47,888 bases of DNA from an uncultured Campylobacter sp. (GTDB lineage Bacteria; Campylobacterota; Campylobacteria; Campylobacterales; Campylobacteraceae). How positions within the stretch are numbered: position 1 is the first letter of the stretch; each line of letters starts with the position of its first letter. The notes under the pieces were generated by a model. The model searched no databases. It was not told where the DNA came from and was given only the letters and a program-made list of their open reading frames with translations. The stretch lies in contig NZ_CALIJA010000102.1 of the NCBI RefSeq assembly GCF_938017615.1, forward strand, positions 1 through 47,888, in the 5' to 3' direction. A program made the translations under genes and the position numbers. Below are positions 1 to 7,738 of this stretch, in pieces.

Positions 1-12
1 GAAAAAATTTGA

Positions 13-35
13 AAAAGCCGTAAAACAGGGCTTTT
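13..35 (-). terminator. Candidate intrinsic terminator after tRNA-Arg
   Basis: Seen: a 7-bp stem AAAAGCC/GGCTTTT (13-19 with 29-35). Read on the minus strand it is followed by T-rich sequence with two T-runs. It lies about 43 bases downstream of the tRNA end, in the right place to end the tRNA-Arg transcript. The stem is partly A-T, so strength is uncertain. Confidence 0.5.
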
Positions 36-77
36 AAAAAAATCAAAAAACTAAAATTAGGGGTAAAATTTGATAGA

Positions 78-154
78 TGGTGTCCCCGACAGGATTCGAA
101 CCTGTGGCCTCAAAATTAGGAATTTTGTGCTCTATCCTACTGAGCTACGAGGAC
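78..154 (-). tRNA. tRNA-Arg (anticodon CCU)
   Basis: Seen on the minus strand: a 7-bp acceptor stem GTCCTCG/CGGGGAC, a D-arm TAGCTCAGTAGGATAGAGCA, a five-pair anticodon stem CAAAA/TTTTG around loop TTCCTAA, and a T-arm with GGTTCGAATCC. The discriminator base is A and the 3' CCA is encoded (78-80). The anticodon CCT reads the arginine codon AGG. It sits 12 bases after the stop of the response-regulator gene on the same strand and may share its transcript. Confidence 0.96.
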
Positions 155-166
155 AAAATCGGCAAT

Positions 167-547
167 TTAATCGCCGATAATATTCATAACGTCGTCTAGT
201 TTTTTGTGAAGATCTTTGTCGTTGATGGGCTTTGTCATAAAGTCATAAGCACCCTTATTTAAAGCCTCTCGTTTAGCGGTCTCGTCCGTCGTAAGGACAA
301 TGACGGGGATATGAGCTATACTTTCTCTAGCGTGAAGATTATCTAAAAATTCCAGCCCATTCATCACAGGCATTACGATATCCAATAAAATCAAATCAAC
401 GGGCTGAACTTCGAGTACGGCAAGGGCGTCCAAGCCGTTTTTGGCTTGGAGTATGGTTTGGAATTTGCCATATTTTTTTAGCATAACTTCAAGTAGCTTT
501 AAATTTATAGCGTCGTCATCAACCGTTAAAACTTTCAAATCTCTCAT
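167..547 (-). CDS. Single-domain response regulator (CheY-like)
   Basis: A 126-residue protein that is a complete receiver domain and nothing else. Seen: the acidic pocket D10-D11-D12, phospho-acceptor D56 in LLDIVMP, the switch T86/T87 in VLTTDE, and K106 in TKP, all at canonical CheY spacing. It follows the large hybrid kinase by 14 bases on the same strand, so it is probably co-transcribed and is the kinase's likely phosphotransfer partner. No output domain is present, so it must act by protein-protein contact. It need not be the chemotaxis CheY: no che or flagellar genes lie nearby, and the recalled chemotaxis cluster is absent from its expected place elsewhere in the window. The family assignment is certain; the pathway is not. 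Confidence 0.93.
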   Translation of the reverse strand: MRDLKVLTVDDDAINLKLLEVMLKKYGKFQTILQAKNGLDALAVLEVQPVDLILLDIVMPVMNGLEFLDNLHARESIAHIPVIVLTTDETAKREALNKGAYDFMTKPINDKDLHKKLDDVMNIIGD

Positions 548-561
548 TTAAGACCTCATCC

Positions 562-3500
562 TTATATATATTTTTGTGCGAGTTTCTCAAGACCCGACTT
601 GGTGATATTGTAACTAGCGACTTCGCTAAATAGTGGATTTTCATCGTTGTCGTTAGAAAACAGCACTAACTTGGTCGCAGATGCTTTTCGGCGTAAGCTC
701 TCTAACGCCGCTAAGTCTAGCCCTGCTAGCTTTTTATCAATCAAAACAAGCTTATAGCTGCCCGTAGCCGCCATAGAAATAAGCTGGTCGAAATTGCCCG
801 CAATTTCTACGTCTTTATACTGATGTTTTAATATGCTGGCAAAAATTTTACTTTCCATAATGTTTGCCTTGCATATAAGTATATCTTTTGTCGGCACTCG
901 CGCACCTTTAGCTTTCACTACGTCATCGGAAACTATGCTTTTTTTAGGAACCAGCTTCATTATCGTCTTTGGCACTTTGACAGTTTTAATGACCGTCTTA
1001 GGCACCTGGCGTTTGACAAGCTTTTTAACCAGCTTCTTTGTAGTTCCACCGGCAGGCGCTGCATCAGATCGTTTATCACCGATAAAATTATCTAGCATTT
1101 GGGCTAAGATATCCTTTTTGATCGGCTTGGTGCAGTATTCGTCAAGTCCTGCTGCCATAAATTTCTCTCTATCGCCCTTTAGCGCATTGGCAGTAACAGC
1201 CACGATCGGGATGTGGCGGAGATTATTCTCGTGCTCGTATTGTTTGATCTGTTTTGTAGATTCGATACCGTCCATAACAGGCATCGAAATATCCATAAAT
1301 ATGAGATCATAGTCGTTATTAGCTTTTCTGGCTTCCAGCGCCAAAAGTCCGTTTTCGACTATCGTTAAATTCATATTAAAGCTATTTAGTGTATGCTTCA
1401 TAAGCTTTTGGTTGATCTCATTATCCTCCGCAATAAGGATTTTGGCGTTATATTTTCTATTGACCAAAGGTACATTTTCATCGGCAGGATTTCGCTCTAC
1501 CGGCACTTCAACCTCTTCTTCGACTTCGACATCCTCTTCAACCATAATGGTTTCTTCCTGCTGCTCGTCTTCGTATACGGTGACGGGTACCTCGACCATC
1601 TCCTCTTCCTCAGGCTGCGGGATAACTACCGGTTCGACTTTTACGCTAACAGGCTCAATCTCGGGCTCTTCGACATGGACTTTTTGGGTAGCAGGCTCCA
1701 CCTTCGGAATATCTACAGGCTCCGGCTCAATACTTGGCTCTTCGGCAGGAATATTTTGAGCTGCCGGTTCTACTACTGGCGTTACCGGTTCAGACTCGAT
1801 ATTTGAAACCTCTTCAAGTTTTGGCTCTATAGGTTTTAGTTCAGGCTCAATTGCTACCGGCTCTGGCTCAACAGCGATAGGTTCTGATTCAATTATCTTT
1901 TTAGTTGGAATTTCAGGTTCTGAAAGTTTAACATTTGAAATTTCATCCTCATGAGCAGAAACACTTGAAGTATCAGGCTTCGAAGCTTTAGCGATAGGAA
2001 TTTCAGGCTCGGTTTTAATGGCTACAGGAATTTCTTCTTCTACGCTTGGAATTTTAATCTTTTCGGCAGGCTCTTGCACCTTGGCACTCGGTTTGATATC
2101 CAAAAGATCGATATCTATATCAGGAATTTCAATCTCAGCCTTAGGCGTCTCAACCTTAGCCTTTGGAATTTCTACTTTCGCAGGCTCAGCTTTTACTTCT
2201 TCCTCTTTTTTGATCTTAGGAAGCTCTATTTCGATATCGGAAAGATCGATGCTAGGAGTTTCGGCTTTAGGAGCCTGAGTCTGCGTCGCATGTGTTTTGA
2301 GCCCCACAAAATCATCAGGGATTTCCAAAGATATAGGCTCATCGATATCGGCCTGGGCACCCTTTGTGCTTGAAGGCTCTACCTTTGGCTTTTCTGCGTG
2401 CGGGATTACTATTTCAGGAATATCAATATCGATCTTTGGCGATTCAGGCTCTGTCTTTTCAATCTTAATATCACTCATAGGCTCGATATCTATAGGCTTA
2501 ATGACCGGCTCTTCTGCTTTAGGAGCTTCTTTTTTGAGCTCTTGAGCAATACTAGGCTTACTAACAGCCTCCTCTTTATGCGCAGAATGAGCCTCGGCAT
2601 CATGCGTACGCCTTCTGCTTTGCAAGATAGCGCGTAGCTCGTCTGCCGACGAAGTAGTAGCATGTCGTAATTCATCGAGCTTGTTGATGATAGGCCTTTC
2701 TTTTACTACCGGCTCTTCCATAATCATTTCATCAGCGACGATAGGCTTTTCTACCTCGGTATCCAGCTTAATCTCATGCGTCTGTGGAGCAAAATCCGAT
2801 CTATTTAGAGCAATTCCGGATTTTGAAATTTTATCTAGCGTCTTAACGAATTTAGTTAAGTTAAAAGGCTCTGTGAGGGTAAAAATTTTAGAATTTGAAA
2901 TACTAATACTTTGAAGCTCTTTTGGCTTAAGAGTTAAGATCGTAGGCATACTCAATATATCGCTAACCTCGCCGTAATTCTTAAATCTAGTGATAAGGGC
3001 GTCATATTTGTTATTATTTTGCGCTGAGCGGAACTGCGCGTTTGTATTAAATATCGAAATTTTACCACCTAGCTTGCTGATGTAGTTTTTAACGATATCG
3101 TTATACATCGTATCGGCGCTATCGGCTAAAAGCGCAAAATTTAACCCTTTGATGCTTTCAAATACTGCGTCCGCATCGGTCTTTTGTGTCTCTTTGAAAG
3201 CAAGGGTGAAATAAAATCTAGTACCCTTTCCTACGGTAGATTTGACCTGAAGCTTACCGCCCATCATCGCTACGTATTTCGACGAAATCGTAAGTCCAAG
3301 ACCTGTTCCACCATATTTGCGTGTGATCGTAGAGTCGGCCTGAGAGAAGGCGTTAAATACATTTGCGAGCTTGTCTTCAGAAATTCCAATGCCGGTATCT
3401 TCTACGCTAAACGTTACGATCGCCTCTCCCGGAGCTTTGCTAGGCTCCCTTAAAATTTCAACTACGATAGTGCCGTGCTCAGGCGTAAATTTAACAGCAT

Positions 3501-5100
3501 TTGACATGAGGTTGATAAGAACCTCTTTGATCTTCGTAATATCGCCGTATAGATGGTGCACTAGTGTAGGATCGATGTAGAGCAAGATGTCGATATTCTT
3601 TTCGGCAGCCTTGGCAACGTAAATTTCAACCGCACTTTCGAAATCTTGAATAGGATTAAATAAGATATCCTCAAGCTCGACCTTATTGCTCTCGATCTTA
3701 GAGACATCCAAAATGTTATTAATGATCGTTAGAAGGTTTTCGGACGATTTTTCGATGGTATCAACGTAATCGCGCTTCTCTTCATCCAGATCGGTATTTT
3801 TAAGAAGCTCCGTAAAGCCGATGATGCCGTTAAGCGGCGTTCTGATCTCGTGCGACATATTGGCCAAAAAGATCGATTTTGCCTTGTTGGCATCCTCCGC
3901 AGCGCCCTTTTGATACGCAATCAGATCGAGCGCGTCCTCGATAAGCGAATACGCCTTATTAACACCTTCACTAGTCCTAACGTCGATATGCTCGTGCTGA
4001 TTCGTCAAATCGCCGATTCGGCTAAGCACGTTGCCGAGGTCGGTAACGTTCTGTCTTAAACGTCTTGTAATACCCAAGGCAAAAACGACCAAAATAGCCG
4101 CTAAAACCCATATACCAAGAGCGATAAATAGGTTTCTTAGCCTTTGCGCTAGGTAGGTGTCGGCATGCGCCGCAAGCTCAGCATTGATCTTTTCAGAAAT
4201 TTCGCTTAGCTTTTTATATTTAAGTGTAGTAGAGGCAAACCACTCTTGAAAAGGTACGCTATAATGTCCCTCGTCCGCTTCTTGCTGCAATGTGGCTGAA
4301 ATTTTAGCAGTCTCTCTTAATGCGTTTTGAAATTCCTCTCCGTCTAGAATTTTTAAAATCGCGGCTCTAGCATCAGATTCCGGCAAGAAGTAGTAATTAG
4401 GGAGCGAACTAGATAGGTTGAAGCTAGCCCAGGTCCTTAGCTGCGCCTGATTCATCGCCTTGCTACCGATAATGTATTCGATAATATAGTCGCGCTCCGA
4501 TGCGGTGGCATCCATCGCCTCATAAGTATTAAGCAACGAAACCGTCCAAACGGTAATATTTGAGCTTACAAGACCCTCTCTTAGCACTCGTTGGATTGTT
4601 TTTACATCATCATCGAATTTTTGAAAATATGAGCTGAAAAGCTCACCGAAGCTTTTGCTTTGAGCATCGACATCCCTTCTTACCTGCGGAAGTTTGTCTA
4701 ATAAACCGTCTATATCGGTCTCGGCAGCCAAAAGCTCGTCATTACCGGTGCCGTAAGCGAAAATATCAAAAATAGTCTTTTTTACGACATTTTCACTGAT
4801 ATTTTTGCTTTCTTTATACTTTGCAAGCGCATCGTCGGTTTTTTTGCGTTGACCCGATAGAAGGGTTCCCATACCGGGGTTTCCCTCGCTACCCAAAAAC
4901 GCCGAAGTGATACCGCGCTCTTTATCTACCTGCTCTACTAACGCTGCGAGATTACTATTTTTAGCAATTTGCTGCTGCAAAATTCCCACTCTGGCGTAAT
5001 CCTGCAAAGAGATAAACAAGAAATATGATGCAAACGCGAAAATCAAAAGCAGCGGGATACCGCTAACAAGTCTCAAAGCACTTGTAGTATTTAAATTCAT
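562..5100 (-). CDS. NIT-domain hybrid sensor histidine kinase with a very long charged linker
   Basis: A 1512-residue membrane kinase. Order seen: TM1 (about 9-30); a periplasmic NIT-like sensor region (about 40-300) opening with KERGITSAFLGSEG; TM2 (about 320-345); a HAMP-like stretch; HisKA with H417 in MSHEIRTPLNGI; HATPase with the N box (NLMSNAVKFTP), G1 (DTGIGI) and G2 (GGTGLGL); and a degenerate receiver-like segment (about 655-760). Then comes a roughly 450-residue Pro/Glu/Lys/Ile linker (about 765-1210), a full receiver with AEDNEIN, phospho-acceptor D1270 and TKP, a Val/Lys-rich stretch, and a C-terminal receiver-like domain. NIT domains are known in nitrate/nitrite-responsive proteins; the ligand here is inferred. 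Start ATG at 5100 follows an AAGGA site. The CheY-like gene follows at once. Confidence 0.92.
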   Translation of the reverse strand: MNLNTTSALRLVSGIPLLLIFAFASYFLFISLQDYARVGILQQQIAKNSNLAALVEQVDKERGITSAFLGSEGNPGMGTLLSGQRKKTDDALAKYKESKNISENVVKKTIFDIFAYGTGNDELLAAETDIDGLLDKLPQVRRDVDAQSKSFGELFSSYFQKFDDDVKTIQRVLREGLVSSNITVWTVSLLNTYEAMDATASERDYIIEYIIGSKAMNQAQLRTWASFNLSSSLPNYYFLPESDARAAILKILDGEEFQNALRETAKISATLQQEADEGHYSVPFQEWFASTTLKYKKLSEISEKINAELAAHADTYLAQRLRNLFIALGIWVLAAILVVFALGITRRLRQNVTDLGNVLSRIGDLTNQHEHIDVRTSEGVNKAYSLIEDALDLIAYQKGAAEDANKAKSIFLANMSHEIRTPLNGIIGFTELLKNTDLDEEKRDYVDTIEKSSENLLTIINNILDVSKIESNKVELEDILFNPIQDFESAVEIYVAKAAEKNIDILLYIDPTLVHHLYGDITKIKEVLINLMSNAVKFTPEHGTIVVEILREPSKAPGEAIVTFSVEDTGIGISEDKLANVFNAFSQADSTITRKYGGTGLGLTISSKYVAMMGGKLQVKSTVGKGTRFYFTLAFKETQKTDADAVFESIKGLNFALLADSADTMYNDIVKNYISKLGGKISIFNTNAQFRSAQNNNKYDALITRFKNYGEVSDILSMPTILTLKPKELQSISISNSKIFTLTEPFNLTKFVKTLDKISKSGIALNRSDFAPQTHEIKLDTEVEKPIVADEMIMEEPVVKERPIINKLDELRHATTSSADELRAILQSRRRTHDAEAHSAHKEEAVSKPSIAQELKKEAPKAEEPVIKPIDIEPMSDIKIEKTEPESPKIDIDIPEIVIPHAEKPKVEPSSTKGAQADIDEPISLEIPDDFVGLKTHATQTQAPKAETPSIDLSDIEIELPKIKKEEEVKAEPAKVEIPKAKVETPKAEIEIPDIDIDLLDIKPSAKVQEPAEKIKIPSVEEEIPVAIKTEPEIPIAKASKPDTSSVSAHEDEISNVKLSEPEIPTKKIIESEPIAVEPEPVAIEPELKPIEPKLEEVSNIESEPVTPVVEPAAQNIPAEEPSIEPEPVDIPKVEPATQKVHVEEPEIEPVSVKVEPVVIPQPEEEEMVEVPVTVYEDEQQEETIMVEEDVEVEEEVEVPVERNPADENVPLVNRKYNAKILIAEDNEINQKLMKHTLNSFNMNLTIVENGLLALEARKANNDYDLIFMDISMPVMDGIESTKQIKQYEHENNLRHIPIVAVTANALKGDREKFMAAGLDEYCTKPIKKDILAQMLDNFIGDKRSDAAPAGGTTKKLVKKLVKRQVPKTVIKTVKVPKTIMKLVPKKSIVSDDVVKAKGARVPTKDILICKANIMESKIFASILKHQYKDVEIAGNFDQLISMAATGSYKLVLIDKKLAGLDLAALESLRRKASATKLVLFSNDNDENPLFSEVASYNITKSGLEKLAQKYI

Positions 5101-5238
5101 ACAAAATCCTTCAAAGCGCAGCTTACGCGACGTTAAATTTTATTCAACCGGAGAAACGAAGTCGCTTCCGTCACGCTAGGCGGAGACGATTTAGCCGTCC
5201 TGCAAAGTTAATGGGTGATTTTACTAAACAAATCTTTA

Positions 5239-5244
5239 AATATA
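5239..5244 (-). promoter_or_regulatory. Candidate -10 box upstream of the hybrid kinase
   Basis: Minus-strand TATATT in an A/T-rich context, in the 165-bp gap between the uvrC stop and the kinase start. About 140 bases separate it from the start codon, so the leader would be long. No -35 element is evident, which is normal for Campylobacter sigma-70 promoters. This is a pattern match only. Confidence 0.3.
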
Positions 5245-5265
5245 GCTTTTTGCGTTAGGTTTTCG

Positions 5266-7068
5266 TTAATGATTGTTTAAAATTTTTTCCGCGGTTTGGA
5301 TATTCGTAAGCGATCTGATCTCCTCGAAGCTCGCCGCATAAATGCTCTCAAAATCGCCGTAAAAGTCCAAAAGCTTCTTCAGACTTCCCTTGCTAACGCC
5401 CAAGCTTAACAGTTTTGAGCTTTGCAGATCGAGCTTGCGTTTGCTCTTTTGGTGAAACGAGATCGCAAAGCGGTGCGCTTCATCGCGCAGGCGCTGAAAA
5501 AACTGAAGTTTCTTATCATCCGTTGCTAGCGAAAAAATCCCGCCTTTCGTGCAAATTTTATCTTTCGCAGCTCCCTTTGCGCGGTGAGCTTTAGCGTCGA
5601 TCTTTTCTTTAGAAATGGCGATTATATCGACGTTTGCTCCGACGCTGCAAATTATTTCCTCTGCCAAGTTTAGCAGAGCCGTTCCGCCGTCGATGAGCCA
5701 CAGATCGGGCGCTGCGAGCTCGTCAAATTTAAGCGCGCGGCTAGTTAGATACTCGCGCATCTGATCGTAGTCGTTATTTGAGCTAAGGTGCTTGTGGCGG
5801 TAGTTTTGCTTGTTAAACTCGCCGTCTTGAAAGCTTATCATAGCTCCCACGGGCGCGGCGCCGAACATATGCGAGTTGTCGAAAACTTCGATATTTACCG
5901 GCAAATTCGTAAGATTAAAATAATCCTTCAGCTCTTGCAAAAATGCGTAATCGTGCGTTTTTAGATGCTTTTTGATATTGATCTCGCAGTTTTGATATGC
6001 AATCTCGCAAATTTTACGCTTCTCGCCGATTTTTGGCGCGTAAATTTTAAAGGCTCTTTCATGCCGCTTGGATAAAATTTCGCATACCAGATCCGCATCG
6101 TCAAACTCGTCGTAAACGTAAATTTTAGCGCACGCCACGGGAGCCGCGGCAGGAAAAGCGCTTAAGATCATCTGCTTGTAGGCGTTTGCGATATCATCGG
6201 CGCTTGGGGCTTTGCAGTTGATTATATGCGAGCTTGAGGCTGAAATTTTACCCTCGCGTATGCTAAAATGCACAGCGCAGACGAGTCCGTCGCGTGCGGC
6301 AATCGCAAAGACCTCGAAATCATCGAGCTTTGCCAGATCGACCTCAACCTTTACGTTCATCTGCTTTAAAATTTCAATCTTATCGCGGATCTGCGCGGCT
6401 TCCTCGAAATTTTCGCTCTGCGCGAGCCGTGCCATCCGATCCTGAAGCTGCGGCATCATCTTTTGCGGATTTTTCAGAGCCACAAGCGCGCTTTGCACGA
6501 TACGAGCGTAATCCTGCTTTGAAATTTTATCCTCGCACGGAGCGGCGCAGCGCCCGATCTGATGGAACAAACAGGCCTTTTTGCCCTTGACGCAATTTTT
6601 CTTCTGCACGAGCGGAAACTGCATGTAAAGCGTCTGTAAAATTTCCTTCGCGCCGTGAAAATAGGGACCGAAGTATCTGATGTTTCTGCCCTTTACGATC
6701 TTTCGCGTGATCTCAAAGCGCGGAAAGTCGTCGTCTAAATTTACGTAAATATATGGATAGGTCTTATCGTCGCGCAGCAGGATATTGTATTTAGGCTTTA
6801 GCTGCTTGATGAAGGAATTTTCTAGTATCAGCGCGTCGCTCTCGCTGGGCGTGACGATGTATTCTAAATGCGCCGCCTCACTTATCATCTTTGCGATGCG
6901 CGCACTTAGGCGAGGGCTCGGAGCAAGAGTGGGCGTGAAAGAAAAGTAGCTTTTGACGCGATTTTTTAAAATTTTTGCCTTGCCGACGTATAGCAGCTTG
7001 CCCGCGGCGTCGAAATATTGATACACGCCGGGGCTAGCAGGCAGGCTCTTAATCTCCTCTATTAGCAA
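5266..7068 (-). CDS. uvrC: UvrABC system protein C
   Basis: The 600-residue nuclease subunit of nucleotide excision repair, which cuts on both sides of a lesion in the UvrB-DNA complex. Seen: an N-terminal GIY-YIG-type domain (SPGVYQYFD at 12-20, YVGKA at 27-31), the ILENSFIKQLKPKYNI block, a UvrB-binding UVR motif (ENFEEAAQIRDKIEILKQM, about 215-235), the RNase H-like domain (EVFDNSH), and the RDEAHRFAI segment before a C-terminal helix-hairpin-helix region. Length is typical of the family. The start overlaps the end of the small upstream gene by 20 bases, so the two are translated from one message. In C. jejuni, as I recall, uvrC sits in the same arrangement next to a small gene and guaA (Cj1246c-Cj1248). 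Confidence 0.97.
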   Translation of the reverse strand: MLIEEIKSLPASPGVYQYFDAAGKLLYVGKAKILKNRVKSYFSFTPTLAPSPRLSARIAKMISEAAHLEYIVTPSESDALILENSFIKQLKPKYNILLRDDKTYPYIYVNLDDDFPRFEITRKIVKGRNIRYFGPYFHGAKEILQTLYMQFPLVQKKNCVKGKKACLFHQIGRCAAPCEDKISKQDYARIVQSALVALKNPQKMMPQLQDRMARLAQSENFEEAAQIRDKIEILKQMNVKVEVDLAKLDDFEVFAIAARDGLVCAVHFSIREGKISASSSHIINCKAPSADDIANAYKQMILSAFPAAAPVACAKIYVYDEFDDADLVCEILSKRHERAFKIYAPKIGEKRKICEIAYQNCEINIKKHLKTHDYAFLQELKDYFNLTNLPVNIEVFDNSHMFGAAPVGAMISFQDGEFNKQNYRHKHLSSNNDYDQMREYLTSRALKFDELAAPDLWLIDGGTALLNLAEEIICSVGANVDIIAISKEKIDAKAHRAKGAAKDKICTKGGIFSLATDDKKLQFFQRLRDEAHRFAISFHQKSKRKLDLQSSKLLSLGVSKGSLKKLLDFYGDFESIYAASFEEIRSLTNIQTAEKILNNH

Positions 7069-7516
7069 GGATCAGCCCTCTTATCTCTTCAAAAATTTTA
7101 TAAATTTGCGGATCTTGAATTTTGTTTGTAAACTCCCCTTTTGCGCGCTCGGAAAATAAAATTTTGCTGCTTCGGCGCAAATGAGCTTTATAAATTTGCG
7201 CCCTTCTTCTACTCATCACTCTATCTGCGACGAAAAATTTTATCTCTCGCACGCCGCAAAGCTCCGCCGTCTCTCTAGCGGCTACGAAGCGCTTTAATAC
7301 GTCTTTTATTAAATTTATATTACTATCGCGTTTTAGTTCGCAAAGCCCAGCCGGATGCTTCGCGGCTATCATCAAAATGCCATCTTTGACGTAGATGAAA
7401 GCGATCAGCCTTTGCCAACTAAGCGGCAAAATCGCCAAAAACTCGCCTCTTTCTCGCATCTTGGCATATAAAGGATCTTTTCTGATATGAGCTATTATTT
7501 CTCTTGCATTTTCCAT
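7049..7516 (-). CDS. Small basic protein, possibly DUF721/DciA-like
   Basis: A 155-residue protein, rich in Lys and Arg. The first 80 residues (short helix, then LPLSWQRLIAFIYVKDGILMIAAKHPAGLCELKRD) resemble the pattern of the DUF721/DciA family: a hydrophobic strand, a V-x-DG-x-L strand, then a helix with AxxxEL-like spacing. DciA proteins load the replicative helicase. The match is by pattern only and may be wrong. It overlaps uvrC by 20 bases downstream, and its 5' end overlaps the divergent lipoprotein gene by 30 bases. C. jejuni has a hypothetical gene at the same place (recalled as Cj1247c), which supports it being real. Confidence 0.75.
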   Translation of the reverse strand: MENAREIIAHIRKDPLYAKMRERGEFLAILPLSWQRLIAFIYVKDGILMIAAKHPAGLCELKRDSNINLIKDVLKRFVAARETAELCGVREIKFFVADRVMSRRRAQIYKAHLRRSSKILFSERAKGEFTNKIQDPQIYKIFEEIRGLILANRGD

Positions 7517-7684
7517 AAGCGGATTTTAGCATTTTTTATCTTAGTTTTACTTAGCGGCTGCGGATACAAAGCGCCGCCGTTTTACTCAGAAGGCGAGCAA
7601 GGCTCTAGCGCTACCGCCCAAAATACGGACGCTAATAGCACGAGCGGCGATAGAGGAAGCGTTAGAATTTTACGCGATAAATAG
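7487..7684 (+). CDS. Small lipoprotein (LptM-like)
   Basis: A 65-residue protein with a basic N-terminus, a hydrophobic segment (AFFILVLLSGC) and a lipobox LSGC, so Cys25 would be lipidated. The following GYKAPPFY matches the short CGxKxPLY signature of LptM/YifL-type small lipoproteins, which in E. coli assist maturation of the LPS translocon LptD. After that the chain is Ser/Thr/Asp-rich and probably disordered. The ATG at 7487 is the only usable start in frame before the hydrophobic segment. It gives a 30-base divergent overlap with the 155-residue gene, so the two start regions lie inside each other. It ends 54 bases before guaA on the same strand. Confidence 0.72.
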   Translation: MSYYFSCIFHKRILAFFILVLLSGCGYKAPPFYSEGEQGSSATAQNTDANSTSGDRGSVRILRDK

Positions 7685-7706
7685 CCTACTTTTAGCTTTG
7701 CTTTGT

Positions 7707-7712
7707 TATACT
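7707..7712 (+). promoter_or_regulatory. Candidate -10 box of guaA
   Basis: TATACT preceded by TTTGT in a T-rich stretch, the usual look of a Campylobacter sigma-70 promoter. It is 26 bases upstream of the guaA ATG, which has an AAAGGA ribosome site in between. Confidence 0.5.
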
Positions 7713-7738
7713 TTTAAAAATTTTTACAAAGGAATTTC

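Noticed and set aside
1393..2637. Several open frames on the plus strand opposite the kinase linker
   Set aside because: They arise because the low-complexity linker lacks stop codons on the opposite strand. They have no ribosome sites or domains and show the mirror composition of the linker.
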